From Singulisphaera sp. GP187 (GTDB taxonomy: Bacteria; Planctomycetota; Phycisphaerae; Phycisphaerales; SM1A02): DNA of 5,506 bases. The translations under genes and the position numbers were made by a program. Below the pieces are notes generated by a model. That model made no database searches. It was not told the DNA's origin and was given only the letters and a program-made list of their open reading frames with translations. The stretch spans positions 1 to 5,506 of the forward strand of contig CAMDEL010000116.1 of the NCBI GenBank assembly GCA_945896765.1, given 5' to 3'. Below, piece by piece: positions 1 through 5,506 of the stretch. Each line of letters starts with the position of its first letter. Position 1 is the stretch's first letter.

Positions 1-1644
1 GGGGATTTTTGCGTTCGTTGCCACGCGCCTGGATCATGGCTCGCGGGGCGCGGCCACGACACAAGTCCGAATGCGGTGTTCACTGCCTCTGATATGGAAG
101 GAATAAATTGCCACTTCTGTCACCGCGTTGTCAATCCGACCGAGGGTCCATTGAGTGCGGTGGGATATCCGGCAACGAATAATCCCACGCCAGATCCTGC
201 TGTCCTTGATCCGCTTTCACAAGTAGGAATCTTGCCAGCCGCAAATCAGGGAAACGCGACATATGTCGTCGATCCAAAAGATGCACGACGCGGCCCCTTC
301 TCCGATGTGCCGATTGTTGGGGTTCCACTCCCTGGCGGCGGGACGACTGGGCCATTCCACCCAGCTGTCACCATCTATTCGCCCTATCACTCTGATGGTG
401 CGTTCTGCGGAACATGTCACGACGTCAGTAACCCAGTCTTTACTGCCCAGCCCGATGGGCATCTTGCTTTGAACACGATGAATCGCTCTCACCCGACCAT
501 GAACAAGAATGACATGTTTGGAGAGCAGCGAACATTTTCCGAGTGGCTCAACAGCACATTTGCGACGACAGGTGTTTATTTTGAAGATCGACGCTTTGGC
601 GGCAATCACGCCACAGGCGTGATGAAGAGTTGCCAAGATTGCCATATGCCTGCTCAACAAGGCCCTGGATGTGTCCAATACACAGGCACAGTCGCAGAAC
701 GACCAAATGTCCCGCAGCATTCATTTGCGGGTTCCAATACATGGGTCATTCGCGCAGTCGTAAGTCGTCTCGACGCTGCAAGCCCTGGTCAAGCTGTACA
801 GCTTGGACTGACACCTGACCGCGTTGATGCGTCGGTCGCGCGCAACCTTCAAATGCTGCGCGACGCGTCTGATATGGAACTGACTCAGAGTGGAAGCGAA
901 CTGCGCGTCAAGATCACCAATCAATCTGGGCACAAGTTGCCGACTGGATATCCAGAAGGACGACGCGCGTGGATCAATGTGAAGTTCTTCGACAAGAACG
1001 ATGACTTGGTCGCCGAACGCGGGCACTATGACATGACCACTGCGATACTCAGCGGCAGCGACACGAAGGTCTATGAAACAGAGCAAGTGATCGGTGCAGA
1101 AGTCGCAGCGGCAACAAATCTTCCACTTCATACACATTTCCATCTTTCACTTGCGAGTGAGACTCTGCGCGACAATCGAATTCCTCCTCGTGGATTCACC
1201 AATGCGGCATTTGCAGCAGCGGGTGCGGCTCCTGTTGCTTATACATATGCCGATGGGCAGTACTGGGACTTCACGAATTATGTGATTCCAACGAATGCAG
1301 TAAAAGCCGCTGTCAGTTTCTATTACCAAACGTCTAGCAAGGAGTACATGGAGTTCCTTCGGGATACTGTTTTGCCACCAGGACAAACAGGAATCGAGGC
1401 ATACGACCTCTGGGTTTTACACGGCAAAAGCGCTCCAGCTTTGATGGATTCTGCGGAAATCATGCTCACTGCGGAGGACCACTTTTCCAACCCTGCGGAC
1501 TTGAACGGCGACGGCGTCGTCAGCGGAATCGATCTCGCAACATTACTCAGCAATTGGGGCGGCAGTGGTGCCGGTGACATCAACGGCGACGGAATCATCA
1601 GCGGCCCAGATCTCGCTGCGATTCTGTCCAGTTGGGGACAGTGA
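1..1644 (+). CDS. Multiheme c-type cytochrome with C-terminal dockerin repeats (5' partial)
   Basis: The open frame runs from base 1 to the TGA at 1642-1644 and encodes 547 residues in the window; the true start and any signal peptide lie upstream. Four CxxCH covalent heme-binding motifs are visible: CVRCH (residues 4-8), CHFCH (37-41), CGTCH (136-140) and CQDCHMP (211-217), so the protein should be exported and matured as a c-type cytochrome that carries electrons. Histidines that could serve as distal heme ligands occur at about residues 130, 164, 203 and 240. After the heme region comes a probable beta-sandwich part with the motif HKLPTGYPEGRRAW (311-324), which I recall from other multiheme cytochromes of soil and marine bacteria. 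The last 48 residues (500-547) are two dockerin-like EF-hand repeats. A GTG at 76-78 would give a shorter protein, but the in-frame CVRCH before it shows that it is internal. The electron donor, acceptor and any catalytic role are unknown. The gene converges on the DUF2442 gene. Confidence 0.88.
   Translation, partial: GDFCVRCHAPGSWLAGRGHDTSPNAVFTASDMEGINCHFCHRVVNPTEGPLSAVGYPATNNPTPDPAVLDPLSQVGILPAANQGNATYVVDPKDARRGPFSDVPIVGVPLPGGGTTGPFHPAVTIYSPYHSDGAFCGTCHDVSNPVFTAQPDGHLALNTMNRSHPTMNKNDMFGEQRTFSEWLNSTFATTGVYFEDRRFGGNHATGVMKSCQDCHMPAQQGPGCVQYTGTVAERPNVPQHSFAGSNTWVIRAVVSRLDAASPGQAVQLGLTPDRVDASVARNLQMLRDASDMELTQSGSELRVKITNQSGHKLPTGYPEGRRAWINVKFFDKNDDLVAERGHYDMTTAILSGSDTKVYETEQVIGAEVAAATNLPLHTHFHLSLASETLRDNRIPPRGFTNAAFAAAGAAPVAYTYADGQYWDFTNYVIPTNAVKAAVSFYYQTSSKEYMEFLRDTVLPPGQTGIEAYDLWVLHGKSAPALMDSAEIMLTAEDHFSNPADLNGDGVVSGIDLATLLSNWGGSGAGDINGDGIISGPDLAAILSSWGQ
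10..645 (+). other. Four CxxCH heme-attachment sites
   Basis: Heme c attachment motifs lie at 10-24 (CVRCH), 109-123 (CHFCH), 406-420 (CGTCH) and 631-645 (CQDCH), all in the same frame. The spacing is uneven: about 33 residues between the first two, then about 99, then 75. The long second interval is rich in Pro and Gly and has no further heme motif. A lone cysteine (residue 224, in GPGCVQY) follows the last heme and is not part of a CxxCH. More hemes may be encoded to the left of the window. Confidence 0.9.
1498..1641 (+). repeat. Tandem dockerin-like calcium-binding repeats
   Basis: Two copies of a 22-residue unit start at 1498 (DLNGDGVVSGIDLATLLSNW) and 1576 (DINGDGIISGPDLAAILSSW), 78 bases apart and joined by a short Gly/Ser/Ala linker. 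Each has the Dx[N]xDGxx...D pattern of a type I dockerin/EF-hand calcium loop followed by a short helix ending in WG. In cellulosomal bacteria such domains bind cohesins. In planctomycetes they are common as C-terminal tails of secreted proteins, and their partner is generally not known. They end at the stop codon, so they form the extreme C-terminus. Confidence 0.88.
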
Positions 1645-1727
1645 ATTCACTCCGCCCTGTGATGGTGAAACTCACGCACTGAAGCGACGTCAAGTGAACC
1701 AAAGGCGTTGGTAGCGCACCACCGTTG

Positions 1728-2060
1728 TCACGGGCATTCGCTCCGCGGCTTCATCGCACCAAATCGTCCTTCGAGAATCCCCAAGACCGTGAGATCCTCG
1801 CCCGCATCGGGCCAGTGAATCCCTGTTCCGCTACAAATGAGTTCGACATTTTTTCGTGACGCATCAGTCGCTGCAGCAAGTCGCGCATTCTTGGCCCACG
1901 GGAATCGAACTTCCCTCCCATCGCGCAAACGAATGAATACCCATTCACCATCGACACCGACAGCAACGGCGATCCGATCCTGTCGGAAGACTTCGGACAT
2001 CATCGCAGTGTATGCGTCAATGCGCAGCGTTTCTATGCGCAGTCTGTTGTTGCCCTTCAA
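1728..2060 (-). CDS. DUF2442 domain-containing protein
   Basis: A 110-residue product if read from the TTG at 2058-2060. It carries the DUF2442 signature: a short beta-strand segment with LRDGREVRFP (residues 45-54), then GTGIHWPDAGEDLTVLGIL (78-96), which matches the family pattern G.GIHWp..dEDisv.glL, with GED in place of the usual DED. DUF2442 proteins are small, soluble and of unknown biochemical function; many are encoded next to DUF4160 proteins in toxin-antitoxin-like pairs, but no DUF4160 gene is visible here. The start is uncertain. The frame is open upstream to about 2122 without any ATG; TTG 2058-2060 is the longest plausible start, while the double ATG at 2001-2003 and 1998-2000 (residues 20-21) would still keep the whole domain. 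No start has a convincing ribosome binding site. The gene lies 139 bases downstream of the sugar operon on the same strand and converges with the cytochrome gene. Confidence 0.75.
   Translation of the reverse strand: MKGNNRLRIETLRIDAYTAMMSEVFRQDRIAVAVGVDGEWVFIRLRDGREVRFPWAKNARLAAATDASRKNVELICSGTGIHWPDAGEDLTVLGILEGRFGAMKPRSECP
2011..2042. repeat. Short direct repeats near the DUF2442 start
   Basis: On the + strand the octamer ATGCGCAG occurs at 2020-2027 and again at 2035-2042, 15 bases apart, and a related ATGCGTCA lies at 2012-2019. If DUF2442 starts at the TTG at 2060 these bases are coding and give the LRIETLRID pattern. If it starts at the double ATG near 2003, they lie just upstream of the start and could be an operator. 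Chance similarity is quite possible. Confidence 0.2.
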
Positions 2061-2199
2061 TCCAGAAATAGTCCAGTGAACGCATCGCCCGCACCTTCGA
2101 ACGAATGAGAATCCCGTTGAAAGCGGAAATGAATGACGCGCATTCTTGACAGACTCTTTCGCTCAATGCGATATTCACAGATTCGAGTGAAGCGTCAAC
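2061..2199. other. Intergenic gap between sugar operon and DUF2442 gene
   Basis: This 139-base stretch should hold the 3' end of the operon transcript and the promoter of the DUF2442 gene if that gene is transcribed separately. I see no GC-rich hairpin followed by a T run on the - strand. A bulged 7-bp pairing (GCAT/TGA with TCA/ATGC on the - strand, about 2140-2169) is too weak to call a terminator. No good - strand promoter was found, so read-through from the operon into DUF2442 is possible. Confidence 0.4.
2146..2175 (+). promoter_or_regulatory. Weak sigma-70-like promoter match, antisense to the operon
   Basis: TTGACA at 2146-2151 is a perfect -35 consensus. It is followed after 18 bases by GATATT at 2170-2175, which matches the -10 consensus at 4 of 6 positions. 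It lies in the gap between the DUF2442 gene and the oxidoreductase gene and points right, into the 3' end of the oxidoreductase gene on the opposite strand. No credible + strand gene follows, so if active it would make an antisense transcript. It may well be a chance match. Confidence 0.18.
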
Positions 2200-3360
2200 T
2201 CACCCCGACCACTTCACGCCAGTTGCTTCCCACTGACCGCTCTTGGCACTTTTCAATACAGCGTCGCACACCTTGCCCGTTTCGAGTGCTTCACGGAAAG
2301 TTGGATGAGCCGCAGTGCCGTCTTCCAATGACTTGAGAAAGTCCGCGAGATGATGGATGAATGAGTGCTCATATCCAATCGTCAATCCTGGCACCCACCA
2401 ATTTTTCATGTATGGATGATCGCCGTCAGTGACGTGAATCGATCTCCAACCGCGCAATCGCGACTCGTCGCTGTGATCGAAAAACTCAAGCCGATGTAGA
2501 TCTTGAAGATCCCACGACATGGATGCGTTCTCGCCATTGATCTCGAAGAAAAACTTTGCCTTATGCCCGCGGGCATAACGGGTGGATTCAAAGTTGCCCA
2601 GCGATCCATTGGTGAAGTCGCAAAGAAACTCGCACGCATCATCAATTCCAACATCCTCCACATTTCCAGTCAGCGTGTGCTTGCGCTTCTTGACGAAAGT
2701 TTCGGTGCGTGCAACAACGCGCGAAATTCCGCCATTCAACCACTGCGCCGTATCAATGCAGTGTGCAAGCAAGTCGCCAGTCACTCCTGAACCAGCCGCA
2801 CTGGCATCGAGTCGCCAGAGACCTTCTCCTCCTTGAGGCAACTCTGGGCTGATCGTCCAGTCCTGCAGAAATTGCGCGCGAACGTGAAAGATTTTTCCTA
2901 GACGACCTTCGTCAATGATCTGCTTTGCCAGCGTCACTGCGGGAATACGTCGATAGTTGTACCAAACAGTATTTGCAACGCCCGCTTTCTCGATCGCGAC
3001 AACCATCCGTTCTCCATCGCTGTTGTCCATCGAAAGTGGTTTTTCACAGAGCACCATCTTGCCGGCATTCGCTGCTGCGATTGCGATCTCGCAGTGCAAA
3101 TTGTTTGGCGTGCAAATATCGACCGCATCGACATCATCGCGCATGACGGCTTCGCGCCAATCAGTCACGACATGTTTGTAACCCCACGTATCCGCAAACG
3201 CCTTGGCTCTCGCTGGATCACGTGCACAAAGCACCTGAAGCACTGGCTGATACTGCGATGGAAAGAAATGCCCAACTTTCTTATACGCATTGGAATGCGC
3301 CTTGCCCATGAAACCGTAACCAATCATCGCGATACGGAGTTCTTTCTTTACGTGATTCAT
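2200..3360 (-). CDS. Gfo/Idh/MocA-family NAD(P)-dependent oxidoreductase
   Basis: A complete 386-residue protein, a usual length for the family, from ATG 3358-3360 to TGA 2200-2202. The N-terminal Rossmann domain opens with the nucleotide-binding loop GYGFMG (14-19) after a short hydrophobic strand. The family motif CEKPLS (105-110) supplies the catalytic-site Lys107. The C-terminal alpha/beta domain holds GDLLAHCID (195-203), where Asp196 and His200 have the D-x3-H spacing of the Asp/His pair in inositol dehydrogenases, so the catalytic set looks intact. The family oxidises or reduces a hydroxyl/keto group on sugars, inositols or related polyols using NAD(P). There is no signal peptide or Tat motif, so it should be cytoplasmic, unlike many planctomycete members. 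It is the last gene of the operon, starting 6 bases after the isomerase stop without a clear ribosome binding site, which suggests translation by coupling. The substrate is unknown. Confidence 0.93.
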   Translation of the reverse strand: MNHVKKELRIAMIGYGFMGKAHSNAYKKVGHFFPSQYQPVLQVLCARDPARAKAFADTWGYKHVVTDWREAVMRDDVDAVDICTPNNLHCEIAIAAANAGKMVLCEKPLSMDNSDGERMVVAIEKAGVANTVWYNYRRIPAVTLAKQIIDEGRLGKIFHVRAQFLQDWTISPELPQGGEGLWRLDASAAGSGVTGDLLAHCIDTAQWLNGGISRVVARTETFVKKRKHTLTGNVEDVGIDDACEFLCDFTNGSLGNFESTRYARGHKAKFFFEINGENASMSWDLQDLHRLEFFDHSDESRLRGWRSIHVTDGDHPYMKNWWVPGLTIGYEHSFIHHLADFLKSLEDGTAAHPTFREALETGKVCDAVLKSAKSGQWEATGVKWSG

Positions 3361-3366
3361 ATTGAT

Positions 3367-4419
3367 TTACCAAGCCTGACCATGCGCATCTCGCACTTGA
3401 ATCATCACAGCAAGAATGTCATTCCATGTCTTTGGGCGCGCCATCACATCATTTGGAAACATGCAACCGTCCCAGCAAATGTGGCCAAATCGCGCAAGCG
3501 GACGCTTGTTTTCTGTCAGCCAATATCCCGCGGCCTTGACGATGTCGAGTTTTCCGTTTGGATCGTTCGGCAAACAATGACGACCGGTCTTGTCGTGCGT
3601 GCCTGAACCATGAACGGTGCCGTCGTTCTGTGCGATATGCACATCGATCGTCCACGGCCGAAGTGCATCTGTCAACAGCGTGTACGCATTCCAGAACTGC
3701 GCCTGCGTGTGACGCTGCTTCAACAGCGCTTGCTTGGGCGCATTATGTCCAAGCAGATAGAAATACGTGTGCGCAAGATCAGCTTGGAAGCCAAGATTTT
3801 CTGGCATTCCGACACCTTCAAGAATTTGCAGCATCGACTTCCATCCATGCATTCCAGCCCAGCAAATCTCCCCTTCCGCTGCGAGACGTTCGCCGTGCGC
3901 CTCTGCGATCTTGGTCGCCTCTTTGAAAGTCGAAATGATTTTCTTTGTATTGCCAGCAGGATCTGTTTCCCAGTTCTTTGCGGAGTCGGCCGAATCAATA
4001 CGAATGATTCCATAATGTCGAATCCCAAGATCGCGAAATTTCTTTGCGATGCGGCAGGACTTTTTTATTTGACCAAGAAACTTTGTGCGCTCGGATTTCG
4101 GACCCATCGCAGATCCTCCACCAGTCTGCGCCCAGATCGGTGCGACAAGCGATCCAATGACCAAATCTTTTTTCGCAACCTTTGCCACGATCCGTTTCAA
4201 TTGATCGTCCGTCGAATCGATACCGACGTGCGGATCGGATAGAAAAAGGTCAACTCCATCAAACTTGACACCACCGACCGATGCACGCGCCGTGAAATCG
4301 AGCATCGCATCAAAGCCGATGATGGGCTCGGCTCCAGGCGCACCTTTGCCGACAAGTCCGGGCCAGAGTGCGTTGTGAAGATTGGGAAGTTGATGAGATG
4401 GATTGTGAAGTGTCGTCAT
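3367..4419 (-). CDS. Sugar phosphate isomerase/epimerase-type TIM-barrel protein
   Basis: A complete 350-residue protein from ATG 4417-4419 to TAA 3367-3369. It resembles the xylose-isomerase-like TIM barrel (AP_endonuc_2) superfamily, whose members use a divalent metal to isomerise, epimerise or otherwise rearrange sugars and keto-sugars. Likely metal and substrate residues follow the family order along the barrel: Glu182/Glu184 in LAAEGEICWAG, Asp214 and His217 in FQADLAH, His261 in DVHIAQND, and Arg280-His281 in KTGRH. No signal peptide is seen, so it is probably cytoplasmic. Its ATG overlaps the stop of the cupin gene as ATGA, and the dehydrogenase gene follows after 6 bases, so all three are probably co-translated. 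The fold assignment is fairly secure. The exact reaction (isomerase, 2- or 3-epimerase, or lyase on a keto-sugar made by the dehydrogenase) cannot be decided from the sequence. At 350 residues it is longer than the roughly 270-300 typical of the superfamily. Confidence 0.85.
   Translation of the reverse strand: MTTLHNPSHQLPNLHNALWPGLVGKGAPGAEPIIGFDAMLDFTARASVGGVKFDGVDLFLSDPHVGIDSTDDQLKRIVAKVAKKDLVIGSLVAPIWAQTGGGSAMGPKSERTKFLGQIKKSCRIAKKFRDLGIRHYGIIRIDSADSAKNWETDPAGNTKKIISTFKEATKIAEAHGERLAAEGEICWAGMHGWKSMLQILEGVGMPENLGFQADLAHTYFYLLGHNAPKQALLKQRHTQAQFWNAYTLLTDALRPWTIDVHIAQNDGTVHGSGTHDKTGRHCLPNDPNGKLDIVKAAGYWLTENKRPLARFGHICWDGCMFPNDVMARPKTWNDILAVMIQVRDAHGQAW
4416..4419 (-). other. ATGA start/stop overlap (translational coupling)
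   Basis: Read on the - strand, the TGA stop of the cupin gene (4416-4418) and the ATG start of the TIM-barrel gene (4417-4419) share the bases ATGA. The region just before it has no Shine-Dalgarno-like purine run, so the downstream start is probably reached by ribosomes finishing the cupin gene, giving linked amounts of the two enzymes. Confidence 0.8.
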
Positions 4420-5506
4420 GGCTTTGAATTGATATTCGGTGCGTGCGGATTGACTTGCGGACCAAAGTATCGCAGAACGACGAGGTCCTCGGTCGCACTT
4501 ATATTTTCATATGTCACGCCACGCAGCGCTGCGGGTTCGGTGACGAAAACTTCATCCTCGGTCATCTCATGAAAGCGAATCAACTTCGGGCAATTCAATT
4601 TCAAATCGTTGATCTTTCCTTCACCCTGCACGACGATGATCGAATTCGCGCCGAGATCTTTCACTGTCACTTTGCCGCGCGGCGCAACAGTCAATTCCTT
4701 CGCTGAAAAATATTGGATGCCGTCGATGCGGCCATAGACAATCCACTTGTCCGCGTGCGTGTCCGTCTGCGTGTCGACGATCGGTCGAAGAAAATGATTC
4801 GACTTGAAGTTTGGATCAAGATTGCCAGCCCAGTCGAGTTGATCAACAATGAAGTCAATGTCATTGTGCTTGTTCTTGGGCATGTCTTTCACCAAGAGTT
4901 CTCGCGGCACTTCGCGCCCCTCGACAAGATTCTGATACATGCCAAAGACATCACTCCCCCACTGCGGTTCATATGTGCACAGCGAACCAGGAGCATGAAG
5001 AATTGCAGGCGGAATCAACCAACCTGTGCCAACTTCCAACTGATATGCACGACTCAGTGATGTGATCTTGTTGTCGCCCTTGCTCCAATCCGCGATACAG
5101 CGGCGGACCTGCTCTCGGGTCGTGCCGGGCTCGAAACCCATAAACGTATAGGGAAAATTATTTCCCACATTGTTGTGCTGCGGCGGGAAGTAGTACGCCT
5201 CAGGCTTTCCTTCACGTCCAACGAGTTTCGCCTGCTTGAAATTCTGGTGCATGTGATGCGGGATCGGTCCCATGTTGTCGAAGAACTTGGAATAGACCGG
5301 CCACTTCTTGTATTTCTTCCAGATCGCACCGCCGACGATCTCCGCACCAAAATCTGCGACAACATCGCGCAACAAAAAACTTTTTCCATCATGAATGACC
5401 GCGCTGAGTCCTTCGTTGATTGTGCGATTGTCATTGGCAGCTTCGGTTGTCGAACCGAACCATCGCTCGTCGATTCCACCTCTGTGAAGTCCGAATGCAT
5501 ACAAAT
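4416..5506 (-). CDS. Class I phosphomannose-isomerase-like cupin protein (5' partial)
   Basis: The frame is open from the right edge of the window to the TGA at 4416-4418, giving 362 residues from the first complete codon (5502-5504). That codon is TTG and could be a start, but it lies two bases from the edge, so the gene most likely begins outside the window. The N-terminal half carries a type I mannose-6-phosphate-isomerase-like metal site: PHHMHQ (residues 82-87, in the position of the PMI QxHP motif), GKPEAYYFPP (99-108, compare GKTExWYI in PMI) and IPPAILHAPG (164-173, compare the PaGtiHA histidine). The probable ligands are His84/His86, Glu102 and His170. A second beta-rich region (about 253-348) resembles another cupin barrel, so the protein is probably a bicupin. 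Class I PMI enzymes interconvert mannose-6-P and fructose-6-P with zinc; this protein is divergent, and its sugar may differ and need not be phosphorylated. It is the first visible gene of the operon. Confidence 0.75.
   Translation of the reverse strand, partial: LYAFGLHRGGIDERWFGSTTEAANDNRTINEGLSAVIHDGKSFLLRDVVADFGAEIVGGAIWKKYKKWPVYSKFFDNMGPIPHHMHQNFKQAKLVGREGKPEAYYFPPQHNNVGNNFPYTFMGFEPGTTREQVRRCIADWSKGDNKITSLSRAYQLEVGTGWLIPPAILHAPGSLCTYEPQWGSDVFGMYQNLVEGREVPRELLVKDMPKNKHNDIDFIVDQLDWAGNLDPNFKSNHFLRPIVDTQTDTHADKWIVYGRIDGIQYFSAKELTVAPRGKVTVKDLGANSIIVVQGEGKINDLKLNCPKLIRFHEMTEDEVFVTEPAALRGVTYENISATEDLVVLRYFGPQVNPHAPNINSKP

Noticed and set aside
76..78. GTG as the start codon of the cytochrome
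   Set aside because: The same frame is open to base 1 and contains a CVRCH heme motif at 10-24 that fits the family, so GTG is an internal valine.
217..720. 167-residue open frame on the - strand opposite the cytochrome
   Set aside because: It overlaps a frame with clear heme motifs, has no recognisable domain and looks like a chance antisense frame.
721..1143. 140-residue - strand open frame opposite the cytochrome
   Set aside because: No domain, and fully overlapped by the conserved beta-sandwich part of the cytochrome on the other strand.
1645..1727. Shared terminator between the convergent cytochrome and DUF2442 genes
   Set aside because: The best hairpin (TGGT/ACCA around 1709-1721) has only 4 pairs and no T run on either side.
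2133..2336. 67-residue + strand gene downstream of the promoter-like match
   Set aside because: Its ATG lies before the putative transcript start, most of it is antisense to the oxidoreductase C-terminus, and it has no recognisable motif.
3094..3606. 170-residue + strand frame spanning the junction of the oxidoreductase and TIM-barrel genes
   Set aside because: Antisense to two well-supported enzymes, with atypical composition (many His, Arg, Ile) and no family resemblance.
3610..4242. 210-residue + strand frame opposite the TIM-barrel gene
   Set aside because: Rich in Cys and Arg as expected for an antisense reading, with no motif; the opposite strand encodes the clear enzyme.
5054..5500. 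148-residue - strand frame inside the cupin gene
   Set aside because: Very Arg/Ser-rich out-of-frame reading of the cupin gene, which has clear metal-site motifs.
5502..5504. TTG as the true start of the cupin gene
   Set aside because: It lies two bases from the window edge with no room for a start signal, so the gene more likely continues outside. It cannot be excluded.
1..5506. Defence system, CRISPR array, mobile element or RNA gene
   Set aside because: No regularly spaced repeats, transposase or integrase motifs, terminal inverted repeats, or tRNA/rRNA-like stretches were seen; nearly all bases are explained by five genes.

Overview
The window most likely comes from a bacterium of the Planctomycetota, possibly the Phycisphaerae. 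This rests on two things: the C-terminal tail of the left-hand cytochrome, made of paired DLNGDG...DLATLLSNWG-type dockerin repeats that are very common at the ends of secreted proteins in that group, and a sugar-processing operon of a kind common there (Gfo/Idh/MocA dehydrogenase, TIM-barrel isomerase/epimerase and phosphomannose-isomerase-like cupin). The genes lack clear Shine-Dalgarno sequences, which fits but proves nothing. The lineage call is inference and no marker gene is present.

Layout from left to right. Positions 1-1644 on the + strand hold the C-terminal 547 residues of a c-type multiheme cytochrome whose start lies beyond the left edge. It has four CxxCH heme motifs, a probable beta-sandwich region with an HKLPTGYPEGRR motif, and two dockerin-like calcium-binding repeats. 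After an 83-base convergent gap, positions 1728-2060 on the - strand encode a small DUF2442 protein with no ATG at the longest start. A 139-base gap follows, holding only a weak + strand promoter-like match. Positions 2200 to the right edge, all on the - strand, form a tightly packed three-gene operon. In transcription order it encodes a class I phosphomannose-isomerase-like cupin (cut by the right edge), a sugar-phosphate isomerase/epimerase-type TIM barrel (ATGA overlap with the cupin) and a Gfo/Idh/MocA-family NAD(P)-dependent dehydrogenase (6-base gap).

The operon looks like a cytoplasmic sugar or polyol conversion module: one redox enzyme, one metal-dependent isomerase/epimerase and one metal-dependent aldose/ketose-isomerase-like cupin. 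The substrate cannot be read from the sequence. The cytochrome belongs to an unrelated, probably exported, electron-transfer system on the opposite strand. No RNA gene, insertion sequence, CRISPR array, phage gene or defence system is visible. The most unusual item is the multiheme cytochrome carrying a dockerin tail.
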